Source of the DNA: Loxodes magnus
Taxonomy: Eukaryota; Ciliophora; Karyorelictea; Loxodida; Loxodidae
Assembly (NCBI GenBank): GCA_946699065.1
Contig: CAMPDV010001709.1
Location: 1-64,000 of the forward strand
Length of the DNA stretch: 64,000 nt
Direction: 5' to 3'
The notes under the pieces: model-generated
The model's input: only the letters and a program-made list of their open reading frames with translations
The model's database searches: none
What the model was told of the DNA's origin: nothing
In this document: in pieces, positions 13,021 to 25,244 of the stretch
How positions within the stretch are numbered: position 1 is the stretch's first letter
Layout of the letters: each line of letters begins with the position of its first letter
Translations under genes and position numbers: made by a program

Positions 13021-13764
13021 ATGATATAATTTAGTTCTAGCAGTTTACTTTTAGCTGATATTTGTATTAATAGCTAAATTATTTGACTATGGTTGCTTTA
13101 ACTAAATTTCTCTTTAGCTTTAAGTTGCTTGCATAATAATAAATGTAGAAGGTTTAGCATTTTGACCCTAATGGAAATAAATAGCTGTATTATAGTTAAA
13201 GATGATTGCTATTATTATTAGTAGCTCTATTTAAGAAATTAAGCTATCCAAATATATTTAATTTTGCATTTGCTTAGGTTAATGAAATTAAACTTCTCTT
13301 AATTTTAAACTAATAATAGATGCTAAAAAGAGAAGAGTTTAAGTTAAAGATAGTAATAGAACTAGAAGCTATTAATAACATTAGAACTTCTCCTTTAAAT
13401 ACATTAATAGTTGAGATTGGCTTTTATTATTAAAGATCATAGAAATAAAATGCTTCAATTAGTATTTTAAGATATAGATCTATATTTACTAAGCTAAACA
13501 ATCAAATTGGAAGAACTCTGTTTTAATAAGTTATTTAACTAAAATATGCTTAAACTAAATAGCATCATATAAGTGATCTAGTAGTAGATAATAGCCAGAA
13601 AAAACTAAAATTAATAGTTAAAGTTATTAATTTAGATAATAGGCACACTATTTAAAGAGTCTGCTCCTGCTGCTAAAAATAATCTTTTAATCAAGTCAAA
13701 TAAGATAAGACAAAAGTTAATTGAGCATTAGTTTAAAATTAATGCTTAATAGAGATTTGTTTGA
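13021..13764 (+). CDS. Hypothetical Gln/Leu-rich helical protein (247 aa), left copy
   Basis: I do not recognise the family. The frame from ATG 13021 is open to TGA 13762-13764 with a single internal TGA read as Trp. The N-terminal third is Leu/Ser/Ile-rich and may include one or two membrane-prone segments. The middle is Gln/Lys-rich (CQKEKSLSQRQQQNQ). The C-terminal ~110 residues are strongly amphipathic (MLQLVFQDIDLYLLSQTIKL, then IRQKLIEHQFKINAQQRFV) and should form helical bundles or coiled coil. It is divergent from the kinase gene. A neighbouring frame is also partly open, so the call rests on the amphipathic pattern and on the equal length of the copy at 28126-28869. Confidence 0.45.
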
Positions 13765-14159
13765 GGAAACTAGGTTTAGAAAGTTTATTTCTATTTGTAA
13801 TAAAAGCTATAAATAACTTTAGACTCATTAAATTAAAATAATTAAACTATTAACCAGTTACTACGAATTTAATAGATAAACAATTATTAACAAAATATTT
13901 GAAGAAACATTTGATTTTATCTATATAAATATTAGCTATACTCTCATAATAAATTAATACCTTAAATATATTTAAATAAAATTTAGATTTTATCTTTAAA
14001 ATAATTCCTTAAACATTATTAATTTTAGTCAAAATTATAAATATTTATTACAATTTAAATATCCTTCTAAAGGCTAAATTGCTATGCATACACATTATAA
14101 TAAATTAATTTCATAATGCTCATTTAAATATAAGTAACCTAGAATTATTATAGTTATTT

Positions 14160-15671
14160 TCATTATTTAAATCTTAGATCTTAATTTAAATTCTAGCTAT
14201 TACCTATTGAAAGGAACTATACCAAAAATTATTATTTATTTTATTAAACTTACGTATGTTAAGAAAGTCTAAAAGTTAAGAATTATAACTATTATTTTTC
14301 TCTTTTTATATATCTTCTTTTAATTTTATTGTTTCTATATTACATTGAAATCTTTTAAATAGTTCCAAGCTAACTTAATGGTTATTAATTATTGCCAAAT
14401 TTAATCATCTTCAGTCTTTCTTTATCTATTCGTATGTATATTTTAAGGGACTCTTTTCTCTTTTTAGTTAATAGGATTATAAACTACTTTCTTTAAATGT
14501 TTCAATGATTCCAGGTGATACTTACAATTAAATTATTTATAGTATCCATTCTCTCAAAAATAATTATCATATTTGAATAACAACTAGCAAGCTTTAATAA
14601 TTCTAAAATACTAAAATATCAGCAACTCTAATAAATTTATGGTAATTCTTAATTCTTCCTTGAATCTCTAGATTATAATATAGGTCCTTTGCTTAATTCT
14701 GTTTCTCTTTTTCTCTCTACTGCTAAAGTTAAAAGTGTCATTTTGAGTATTATTCTATTAAATTTTACTAGTCCAGTCTTTCCTAAAGCTTCTGTGTAAT
14801 ATGATTTTATATATTTTATAACTTTTTAGTAAAATGATTTATTAAGAGATATTTTAATGAAGGCATTTATTTCTGATAATAATAATTTGCAGCTCTGATA
14901 CTTTCTAAACAGAGAACCTTTTTTATAATAATATTCCTGTAGCAATCTCCTTTCTAAACTTTGAATGAAGTTGAACATCTCAATAAAATTAATTATTAGA
15001 GGCACTAGAACTTTCTTTTTCTTAGTCTCTTATTCTTTAAGAGTTAAATTTATTCTTTATAAACTATTCTCAGCATCATACTCTAACATCAAAGAAGATT
15101 AGTCTGGAAATTCCCTGTTTATAACTTTTTTCATTATCTAGATGCTTTATTTTTTAATGATTACTAATAAATTGGTATTTCCTAGGATTTCCTTCTTAGT
15201 AATAATAATTATTTTCTACGTTTATAATCTTGCTAAATTGAAGAATTAGGTATGCCTTTGTTTACTTTATTTTTAAATATCCTATTAGCTTTTATAAGTA
15301 AATTTTAAGTTCTAACTTTAAGAGGAGCTTTATTAAACTTAAAACTTATTCCAAAGCTATCATTTATAAATTCTATTTTATAGTATTATTTTATTTATTT
15401 TATTAGATCAAACTTCTAGCTGAAAGCTAAACTTAAATCAATTAAACTTAATTAATAATTAACTTTTATTAAGCAACTTTAATTTCCTTTTGAAAGCTAA
15501 TTAATATTAGACATTGCTAAGTAGTTTCTACCAAAGTATTAATTTATTTTTGTTAACTTTCTAAATTTAATTATTACTCTAATTTAATCTAAATAAATTA
15601 GATATACCAAAGTACTCTAGTTTCCTTATATCCCTCTCTGTAATCTATATAATCATAACCAATTTCATCAT
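14160..15671 (-). CDS. Hypothetical protein (503 aa), left copy
   Basis: This is the mirror of 26219-27730 and exactly the same length. I do not recognise the family. The predicted protein is basic and helical with a Gln/Ser-rich segment in the N-terminal third (FQVQQSSSQSQNLKF) and hydrophobic helices later (KVLVPLIINFIEMFNFIQSL, then SILELLKLASCYSNMIIIF). It starts only ~43 bp inside the inner end of the repeat arm, so its upstream region differs between the two copies. Confidence 0.45.
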
Positions 15672-15714
15672 ATTTCTAAGGCTTATTTGCTTTTATTTCT
15701 TAGCCTATATAAAT

Positions 15715-18604
15715 CTATTTAAGATAGTTCTAAGTAATAGCTAATTTAATATATGTATTTCAATTATAAACTAATACCTTAAATGTGGAATTATTTTAAT
15801 AAAAGGCTATTATAAATAACTGCATGAGTATACTTAGCAACTCTTCATTATCCAAGGATTAAGAGTCTACTACTAATTGGATTTAGTATAAGCAGGTGTT
15901 TTATAGCTTTTAAAGCATAAACTTGAACTCTCTATAATTTTGTATTTTTAAAGTATAATAAAAATATTAAGGATTTCTTTAAAAAGCAGTAGTTACTAGC
16001 CAATTAATAAGTTTCTTCAAAACTTCTTAAATAGTAACTCAAATCTTTCAAGTATGGACACTATTTTAGAACATATAAAAGATTTGAAGTATGCTTATAG
16101 ATAAATGAATCAAATTACCGCCAAAGACTTTTCAGCTGTAGTCAAAATATTTTTAAAGGATTAGATATTTAGATATCAATTAGGATAATTAGGATACTTT
16201 CTTAATTAAAAATTATAATTAAAGTTCTAATTTAAATTAAGAAGGCAATTTACAATCATTTAATACCCTATTATTTTAGGAAATTTACTCTCTTTCCTTA
16301 ATTGCAGAGTCATGGAGGAGTATCTGAGAAATTTAATACTTCAGATATTATTCCTATTTTAAAAAGAAAACAAAGATAATTGAAAAAACTGATAATCTAT
16401 TTATCTCATAACAGGGTATTAGAATTATAAGTAAAGTCCTTACAAAGAGGTTATATAGATTGATATACGAAAAAAGTTAAATTCATTTAAGTCAAATGGA
16501 TTTATGAAAAGAAGCAAACAAACATGGAAGGTTGAGTTATTTAGTAAACATCAGATATATTTCGTAAACAAGAAAATGTGAAAATCAAATATTAACAACC
16601 CTGATAGAATTAGAGAAATATTCTATCTATAGTTGTGGTATTATTAATTAATTCTAATTATCATATGAATCTACACATTTTTTAATTAGTTTTAAATGAA
16701 TTATGAAGCATAATTAATCAGAAGCTATTAAGCTTGTAGTTACACAATTAGATAAATACCTTATAAGATAATTACTCTATCTATTTATTTAATTTTTTCT
16801 TTAAGTTTCACAAACTTTAATTATTTATATTTAGCTATTTTTAAACTAGGATTTATATCTAAAACATAGCATGACTCCTAATATTTCTATATTAGACATT
16901 TTAGTTTCTTAGATATCATCCTACTGTACTTATCTCTAATTCTGTGCTAAAACTTATTTTTATTCACTGCGAGCTAAATAAGTTTTGCTTAGTTATATCT
17001 GGGATAGTTTCTTATATCTTCGAGTGCTATTTTATTCTTAAGATTCTTATTTTTATGTGACTCTATTAATTAAAGTTAGGTAGAAATGGAAAGAATTAGA
17101 TACTATTAGTGTAATGAAGGTATAGTAAAGAAGAGTTATTTATATATTAGAATTTTGGAAACCAAAGTATTTAGGTATAAGGCTCTTACTTTAAGAACTC
17201 GTAAAGATAGACTAGCTTAGATGATATACAACAGTCATTAATTTCCTTTATTTTACTCTAGTCTTAAAATAATTTTTGGAGCAAACATAAGATTATTTGG
17301 CTTTAAGATAATCTGTTTATATACATAAGAGTGGGAGATATAGAAGACTAAAGAGAAATAAGAAGGAGTATGAATTATTGATGATATATGATATAAATAG
17401 AAATGCTATATGCCTTTTATAATTATAAAAAGATAATTACTAGGATGAAGTTAAATATAAATACCAGCTAAATTTAAATTCTTTGCTATATATTATTATT
17501 AAGCACTAGAATTCTTTTCTTATACTAAAGCTTTGAAATAAAATTAAGCAATATTAATTGAGCTAAATTAGCAAGTTCAAATAAAGGATAAAAATTTAAT
17601 GTTTGAGCAAATGAAAAGGAGAAAGATAGAATGTAGCAGGCTAATTAAGAGAAATTTAATTATTATCAATCAATTATTAGCTTCTTTTTGATAAGGTAAT
17701 TTCATTAAATGAATCTAGCTTATTTGAAGATTTAATAGTTATACCTATAGCGGTTTGATTTGCTTAAATCCCTTTCAATCATAGAATGATAGTCAGAAAC
17801 TAAATTGAAGAATGATTACTAAATTAAAAAAATTCATGCAAATCAAATAAATATAAAAATGTTCTATTTCTAACTTCTTGGTCTAATTATAAAGAGTCTT
17901 TGATATTCTTCATCAATTTGCTTAACTGATTATTTTAGTATACGAAAGAAATATTTAAATACATCAAACAGAGTAAATTCTTTGATAAATCTATGCAAAA
18001 AATTTTCTATCAACAGAAGGAACGAAACTTTGCTTAATTTCGAGGAAGAAATAGGATTTATTATATAAGCTCCTAATATTTTTTCAAATATAATGAGTAT
18101 TTTATTTAAAAATTAAATTAGATATACATGAATTATCTTTTGTATAAATCAAATTTATTCTGTTTTATTAATACTTCCTAGCCAAATTATTTAATACCAT
18201 ATACTAGCTTCTTATTGTTTATTTCACTTTGGATTTATAATATAATCAATCTAACGTACTAATTTCATAGATCGAGTAATCAAGGACTGGTCTCTTATTA
18301 TATTCTTCATTTAAATCGTATGTATGTATAAATTTATCTATAGAGAAGAATAAAGAATAGTAAATTTAATGTTTGTATTTCTTAGTATGGTTGACTGGAA
18401 TAAAGAAGTCTTCTATTCTGAGCTTATTATATAATAATTAGAATTTCTTCTTGATGCATATATTTAAGTAAAAATCTCGATTAACTAAATAAATACTCCT
18501 GTCAATCCTTTAATCTCTTTGCATGCTACACTTTTGATAAAAGAATTTCTAATAATTATTAAATAAGAAGCTTAGACTTTATTTAAATACCTAGATAATT
18601 AAAA
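15715..18604. other. AT-rich spacer DNA, left half
   Basis: This is the unique DNA just inside the left arm. Apart from the weak reverse-transcriptase-like scrap near 16415-16560 I find no gene I can support. Long stretches are free of TGA on the minus strand, which in such AT-rich DNA is not by itself evidence of coding. Confidence 0.4.
16415..16560 (+). pseudogene. Possible LINE reverse-transcriptase scrap
   Basis: One frame reads GIRIISKVLTKRLYRLIYEK, followed by QIHLSQMDLWKEANKHG. This resembles the early RT block of LINEs, where a PIS-like motif is followed by a KIL..VL..RL helix and a Q.GF segment. The catalytic FADD/YADD block was not found downstream. It is a short, badly decayed relic if real. 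Confidence 0.3.
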
Positions 18605-18897
18605 GAGGGTGTGAGATGAGGCTGATTCTCTGATCAAATCTTCTTGTCTTATGGTTAAGGTCAAGTTCTTATCCTGTCGCTGAGAAGGTTTCTGGTTAGA
18701 ACCTATCTCAGCAAGTGAGCAAAATCTTTCCTATTATCCAATCTGGCTAGCATCTTGAAATCTGTCAGCCTATAGTTACTGAACTCCCTGACCAAAGTTT
18801 ATGGAATTAAACAATAGGATATCCACATTATGTTCGTTTAGGGAGTGCTTGGGTTGTCTAGCTGGAAAGGAATTTCCAGTCCTTAAAAAAGAATTTT
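18605..18897 (+). repeat. Structured ~290-bp interspersed repeat, copy 1 (diverged)
   Basis: This segment aligns end to end with the two copies at 52.1-52.8 kb. Shared landmarks are TTCTTATCCTGTCGCTGAGA, a GGATATCC box and GGGAGTG near the 3' end. A terminal hairpin follows, here CTGGAAA-GG-AATTTCCAG, then an A-rich tail. The hairpin stem differs in sequence from the other copies but still pairs, pointing to selection on RNA or DNA structure. It lies against the C-terminal end of the receptor gene at 18905-22804. It could be a SINE or a family of structured RNA genes; no tRNA boxes were recognised. Confidence 0.7.
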
Positions 18898-18904
18898 ATA
18901 GTTT

Positions 18905-21900
18905 ACAATTAATTAATTTAAATACTTAGCGATTAAATTAAAATATCCTTTAGTCTTTTCTCTTTTGAAATTCAAGCACATTTTTATCAATCGTTTTATT
19001 ATTTTCAAGCAAATCTGAATCTAACTTACTTGAATCTAATTTCTCTTATATTAAACTACCGTCAACCTCACTCTAATTAAATTTATTTATTTAAATGGCT
19101 GTATTTCGTGTTTCTAAATTATCATGAATAGTCTCTTTAATATTAATATTTTTAATAGCCATAAGTTACTGCTAGTTTCATAACGATATAATAAGGTACT
19201 AAGATTTGACAGATGATTCCTCTTCTTCTAGTGAAGTGCCGATATTCTTAATAAGCTAATCTTTCGATACTTAAAGTCTTTTGTTTTAACCCTCTATATG
19301 ATCATTCAGTAAAGAGGCACTTCCATTTATTTTATAAGCAAACCTAAATAAATTTACTAGATCAGGTTTTATTTGCTTAAGTAATTCTGGGTAATTTTTC
19401 AGAATAATAACACCCACAAGCAGGACCAATAAAGAACTAGCTAAAAATAAAATCTAGAGAAGTATTTTAATGTTGTTATCTGCTTCAATAGAAAAACCAA
19501 TCGCTGCAGCTATTAAAGAGACCAGCAATAACAGTAAGAATTAGAAAAAATTGAATTTTAAGTATCTTATTGTCTTCTGTTTTTGTATTAGAATAGCTAA
19601 AACCATAAAGGATATAGAGTAAATAGCTGCATGGGCTTAGGGGTAAAACTCTCTTAATAGCTTCCCTATCATTACCATACAAACTTAAAAACAGTACTTC
19701 AAAATTACATACCAAGACTGATACTTTATATGTATAGTGTCTTCTAAGAGCTCTTATCAATGTGGACTCACCAATATTACTAAAGGAATGTAGAAGAGCA
19801 AAACTAAATTTGAAAACGCTATGGTTATAACATGACATTTTTAAAGACATTGCTTAGAGCAGTCTAAGTCTAAAAAAGCTTCTGATAGCAAAATTTTGAA
19901 ATCAACATTTTCATCTCTTCCATAGCTACACTTTAGTATTTCAGTCAAAATAAAGATGATTGGCATGAAAGTGAACTCTATTAAAGCAGGTGAAACTATG
20001 TATGTTAGTTACCCTATGTTTCTTAGTATCCAACTATTTTTGTATCTTGTTTCAAATTAGAACAAGAAAGCTAAAATTAAGAGAGTAGTTAAAAAAGCAA
20101 AACCAGTACAAAGATTAATGATTCCCCAAAATGCTAAACTACTTATTTGTTTAACTATGAATTCTAAGGAAAAATTCTAAATAATTGGAATTTAAAAAAG
20201 TAAGTATCTTACATCAGGTCCTATCAAAATATAGAAGCCAAATTAAGCAGATAGAATTTTGAGAAAGAATTCATCTTCACTACTCATTCATACTTCTTTA
20301 TCTAAAATTTCAAAATTTCTCGATTTTCAAATCTTTATTCCATAAATTGATACCAGCAATGTTAGAAGCATAATCAGTACTGAATATATAACTAAAGCTC
20401 TAAATCCTTCGTTGTATTTCTAAATTCTTCTTATTGAAAAATCGCAGTTATCTCGATAAAGCTCAAAAGTATCTTTAGGAGTGTTAGTTGTATTATCGTT
20501 TCAAATAGTTTCTTTATGCTTAGTTCATACAATAGCACAAGTTTAGCAGTACTCAAGATAAGGTACTAAGTGTAGATTTCTATTCGAATCATAAATATTG
20601 CTCATGAAATAAAAGTTTAAATTATCCCTAAAATTACTATTCTTATCGAATTTTATGGTTCCGCTACATCCTGTAAATTTATTATTTTTCATTTAAGTGG
20701 TTAAAATATCTGAATTATAGTAATTTAATCCCTCTTCAATACAACTTTTAAGACCATGAGCAACTATAAATGGTTATTCTACATAGTAGCAAGGAGCTTA
20801 GGGAATATTACTTATACTATCTTTCTGTAGTTGATATAGTATTTATCCAACTTCTCCTATATATTCAATAGGAGTAATTGTTATTGAACCATGCAAAAGC
20901 TTTTAAACTTGCTTTATTCTATTCTCTTATATCCCAGCTTCTATGTTATTAGCAGTATATAAAAGAATAAAATTTGTATCTCCTTCTTTCCATCCTAGTT
21001 CGAAAAGTCTTTGGACGGTTTGTAAAATTAAACCCATAGTAGGAGATGAAAGTATGATTTTGATCTCTCTTTAAATAATTTAGTAAGCAATATCATCGTA
21101 AAGAGTCTGATTAAATAAATCTTTCTACAATATAAAAGTAGATTCATTAGAGTTTAAGATTTTCTTGCCTTCCTTAATTATTATTTTTTTAACTTCGTTT
21201 TATATTTTGAAGTTAGAAGGTTCATAATCTTCAAAAAACATTCCAACTTAGTTTCATTAATTTTTATTGATAAATTTGATATACATATCACTAAAAAGAT
21301 CTTAAGAGATATAGTTATCTATTACGTTAGTGAATATGTAATTATTACTTAATTCGTCTTCTTTACTAGCAATTAAGTAAGGAATTCTTATTCCTATTGC
21401 TTAAAGAAGAAAATAAGTATAAGCATAGCTTGTTATTATTAAGCTACCTTGATGCACTACTCCTAAATCAAAGTTTTTTTCTTTAAATGCTTATAAGGTA
21501 AAATTTAAATCAAATTAAAACCCCCCATACGAATAAGGAATCCCTTATAAAACATAATTATTGGGTAAAATTTTTTCTTTGTTTATAAATCTAATAATGA
21601 AGGGCATAAAAAGAGGAGGATTGGTAATAACTTTCTAAGAACTTTAGTTATTAGGTTCATTATCATTAGTTGAATAAGACATTTTTATATTAAATTAATC
21701 TTTAGGCGCTGTTGAGCTTGGTCCAGGGTAAACTAACTCAGCTAATTTTTTCAGATTTCCATTCTAAATTTAAAGAACTTCAACTGGTTTTTTATTCTGA
21801 ATATTGTAAACAGAAAACTCTGGAATAATTTGATTTTTGTCATTATAATTTTAGAGCTGAATGGTTTTAAAATATTTAGGCAGATTACTTTAATCAATCT

Positions 21901-22804
21901 TATTTAGAAACTGAGAATTTTAATCTATAAAGGACAAGAATAGATTGACATAGTAATATGATAATTCAAAATAGTTTTTGGGAATAAATCCTTTTGGTGT
22001 TAATCCAATTAATCCATCATCTAGGACACTACTATAAATTTCTTCATCTATAGTAGCTATTACTTCAGGGTTCATTATATTGGAAGATTCTAAGCCAACT
22101 ATTCAAGCATATTGACTTTTAGATGTCCAATATTATGAAGTTATCTCCAGTATTAAGAGTTATCAATAAACATCTGCTTGCATTAATATCACTTAGGACC
22201 CATAAAGTCTTAATATCCTCGAAATTTAAACTTCTAATACTTCTAAATACTTCTCGTCATATTGGGAAGAGTTATAAAAAGATTCTCAGGGAATATTGAT
22301 CGAAGAGCATATTTGAACGATACTTTAATTGAGATACTCTGGTGCTCTATAAAATCCTTCTTCTTTCTAGTTAAAATAAAAAACTTTGGTAAATTTAAGT
22401 CATTTGAATAAATCTTAAAGTGCTTTACCCTCTTGTTAGTAAGTTGGCATAATTCAATAAATATTTTCTCTTTGAAAATGCTAATTAGTCCTGTATGCCA
22501 CTAGATGTAGGACAGATAATTCTAAGTTACTTATTCTTTGAGTGTAATAAGCACTGAAAGTAATATCCAGGATTATTTGTACTTCATAGGATTTAATTTT
22601 CTCCTTTAAATTCTAATTTCATATGCTTCAATTTCCTATAAACAAAGTTTAAGTCTAGAAATCTATTTTATTAAACATGCTATTTTCCAATCCTAGCTAC
22701 AAAAATTAAGCTAAATAGGGCTTCGTTAGAGGTGAAGTAATTAAAAGTAGCTTAAAAGAAATAATGACAGGGAATGCTATAATAATAAGCAAAAAGCTTT
22801 TCAT
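18905..22804 (-). CDS. Receptor-like protein: Venus-flytrap ligand-binding domain plus ~7 transmembrane segments
   Basis: The protein starts with a clear signal peptide (MKSFLLIIIAFPVIISF). Residues ~30-770 look like the ANF-receptor/periplasmic-binding fold: GLENSMFNKID, VLHLVAYRTN, IGIRIPYLIASKEDEL and late GCSGTIKFDKNSNFRDN, the usual strand pattern before the membrane domain. From about residue 800 there are roughly seven hydrophobic spans (LVIYSVLIMLLTLLVSIYGI, FGFYILIGPDVRYLLF, LTYIVSPALIEFTFMPIIF, FFQFLLLLLVSLIAAA), then an acidic tail. This is the layout of class C (metabotropic glutamate/GABA-B-like) receptors, so ligand sensing at the cell surface is inferred. TGA 19178-19180 could be the stop, but coding-like sequence (SEVDGSLIQEKLDSS) continues to ~18905, where the structured repeat begins. 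Confidence 0.75.
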
Positions 22805-23724
22805 TTTATAATAAAAAAATAAATCAATAAATACTTTATAACTGCTATATCAATCTTACCCCTAAATTAAGTTGTCCTCTCTCTTAATATAATTTCATGA
22901 GGTATTAAATTTTATAAAGCTAATAAACTACTTATCTAAACCTTTTTTAAATAGAGCTTCTTAGTTTTAGTTTTATCATCTTTTTGATAAAGCAATTTTT
23001 TCTTAAGTTTATTTTAGTTCATAGCATTACTAGAAAACTTTATAAAAGGTGATTCTTCAATCATTTTTAGTACTTTTGTGATTCTTAATTACTTGGAAAA
23101 TAAATTAAATATTCTTAAAACGAAACATGATAACTAAGAATCAAATCCTAAGCTTTAAATTACATTTCTTATATTTTCTAAATCCTTTACAAAAGAAATC
23201 TCTTCTAAATCTTTTTTAAGATACAACATTTTAAGTATATCTTAAGATAAAAATATTAAAAAACCTTCAAATTAGTGAATTTAATAAAGTAACCAAATAA
23301 AGAACTCTTAACCTATAAATCAAACTAGTTTTTGATTTACTAGAGAATTTTCTAAATGGTATATTATGAGAAGGCTAAAACTAAAGAATTTTAAAATATT
23401 AGTCTCCCTATTTTTATAAGGATCATATTTTAGAATGTTCTTCTATCAAAAAATAGAAATTTATTACTTAAGATTCGTATTTTACGTATTTAGCCAAGTT
23501 TGTATGTTAAATAGCAATCATAGTTAAATTTAATTCCATTTTGTTTAATTTTGCTATTATGTGCAAGCAAAATTCAACTTAACTAGCTGGCTTAGGTATA
23601 TTTGATATAATACTTGAACATCTAAATTATGAAGCTTTATTTTAAATTAGTAACTAGTCCTCTTAGTTTGTTTACCTAACAATTTCATTTATCACCATTA
23701 TTTCAAATTATCTCTACTTATCAT
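22801..23724 (-). CDS. Hypothetical helical protein (307 aa), stop overlaps the receptor start
   Basis: I do not recognise the family. The frame from ATG 23724 is open to TGA 22801-22803. The second half is clearly protein-like (KDLEEISFVKDLENIRNVIQ, SLGFDSQLSCFVLRIFNLF, ITKVLKMIEESPFIKF, ALQNLIPHEIILRERTTQF), suggesting a helical-repeat or scaffold fold. The final 20 residues are hydrophobic. The TGA shares bases with the receptor ATG (ATGA), which is very tight for a eukaryote. Either the true stop is earlier and read here as Trp, or the two are co-transcribed. The start codon is a guess; the frame is open further upstream. Confidence 0.55.
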
Positions 23725-24289
23725 CTTTTCTTCTTTTTAAAAGTACAGTGAGCATTTAAACTAGAATTATATGAAGATATTAATTAGCAGTATTATGGTA
23801 AGTTAGTTTTGATAGAACTAAAAATGAGAATAAATAGAGAACCTTGATGAAATATTAGATACTTATAAGTGAAATTAAATTTAAAGAGGGTATACAATCT
23901 TTAATGTGAGATGCATAACAAGAGAACTAAATATAGACCAATTAAAATATATTCATTCTATAAATAAGTACGTTCTCATTACAAGCCTAATTTAGTTATT
24001 ATTCTATCATCTAATAAATTGTCTTTTCCTTTCATCCTTAAGACAACAAGAGGAATAAATAAAATTAGGTTTTTATTGCTCAAATTTTAGATCTCAATCT
24101 AAGATTCTTTGAAATATTATGAATATAAATTTAACAAAAAAGAGAAAGCTCAAACATATGAGACTAAGATAAATAAGTTAGTAAATTTATTTAGCCTTCT
24201 CTATATAAGCTAATTGCTTGGAAAGCACTTTAAAAGAACCTTTATATTTTTCAAACTTTTAATAAATACAAATAAAAAACTAAATGTTT
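23725..24289. other. AT-rich intergenic DNA
   Basis: I see no gene I can support. The frame of the 307-aa gene stays open some way into it, so part may be its N-terminus. Confidence 0.3.
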
Positions 24290-25060
24290 GGCTTTCTTGA
24301 AGGTATTTCAACCTCTTTCCCGCCATCCTCTAGATTTATCTAGAGGCAAATATAAAAGTACGAAAATATCTACAACTCTTCTCCTTGCCATGCATATTGT
24401 TCTTAATTTCTTCTTTCACCTAGATGCTAGATATTTTTTCTTGTAGGTCTCCCCAAATTTATTACAATATAATATTTCTCTTTCTCTTGACAGTTTTAGC
24501 TGCTAATGTCTCTTCTTTTTGTTCTCCAACTACTTCTATTAAATTTTATATTCTTACTTGAAACCTAAAAATTCCTAGCACCTTTCCACATAAGCTTTGA
24601 GAGCTACAATAATAGCATCTTTTTACTTGTCGTTTAGGTTGAAATCTTGAGTTATTTTCACCTTCAATTATCATTGGATAATTCATTTATTCTTTCAGTT
24701 GTATTTAGCTCTGCAATTTGTACGTGTTTCCTTCTACTTCTTTAATTTTGATCATTTCTTTCTGCTTCTATTGCAAGTTTTGAGATTAAATGCTCAATTT
24801 TGAAATATGTTAAGGCTTCTTTTTAGGTTATGAGTTTTGATTTTATTTCCTATGTAAATTAAAGCTTTTCAATTAACTTATTATTGTCTTTCTTCAACTT
24901 TAATACCTCTTCCTTGACTTCCAGCATCATTTTAATCAGTAATAATAGCTTGTTTACTACTATGTGGTGAGATTTGAAACTTCCCAGCGAATTATAATTT
25001 GAGCCTATTTCCTAGGCTTTCTTCAGAGGTACTCATCCTGATGGGTACCTTTTTGGTACA
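24290..25060 (-). mobile_element. Gag-like CCHC unit A (decayed)
   Basis: The unit is GC-richer than its surroundings and homologous to the unit at 25245-26090. It encodes a helical, coiled-coil part (KMMLEVKEEVLKLKKDNNKL), a PMIIE motif and then the first half of a zinc knuckle (CYYCSSQ). Its 3' end carries two hairpins: CTCTAGAT-AA-ATCTAGAG, then AGGT-TGAAAT-ACCT. The family could be Gag of an LTR element (a PMxID-like motif before CCHC is common in Ty3-type Gag) or a LINE ORF1. It looks broken, with perhaps two or more breaks, and older than unit B. Confidence 0.55.
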
Positions 25061-25244
25061 TTTTTCCTGTTCCTAACCTTTCTAGGATTTTGTTAACATC
25101 TGCTTTTTTGGAATCGCTAAGAATTCTGGCTTAAATTCTGACGTCTTTATTAGTTTATAATTGAAATACATATATTATATTAGCTATAACTTAGAACTAT
25201 CCTATATAGATTTATACAGCTTTATAGATTATAGATTAATATTA

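Larger units (their letters stand above)
1..15714. repeat. Left arm of a giant inverted repeat
   Basis: This arm is the reverse complement of 26177-41900. The sum of matching coordinates stays between 41889 and 41908 throughout, so only small indels separate the arms. Base 1 of the window pairs with 41900, so the true outer end may lie outside the window. The inner end is where the match stops, just after TAGCCTATATAAAT at about 15714. The arms differ by scattered substitutions, a 6-bp repeat-unit difference in the LINE and a few clustered changes, so they are two real, slightly diverged sequences and not one sequence read twice. All genes in this arm have a partner in the other. Confidence 0.95.

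Noticed and set aside
16415-17500. A second full LINE in the spacer
   Set aside because: Only one RT-like block could be seen; no YADD-type catalytic block, endonuclease or tail follows.
18605-18897. Identification of the structured repeat as SRP RNA, RNase P RNA or a snRNA
   Set aside because: I compared it by eye with the conserved cores (SRP helix 8, RNase P P4, U2/U4/U5 motifs) and found no convincing match, only isolated short similarities.
19485-19850. A separate 121-aa minus-strand protein
   Set aside because: It is an out-of-frame shadow over the receptor's last membrane spans; the receptor frame is continuous and has the spans in order.
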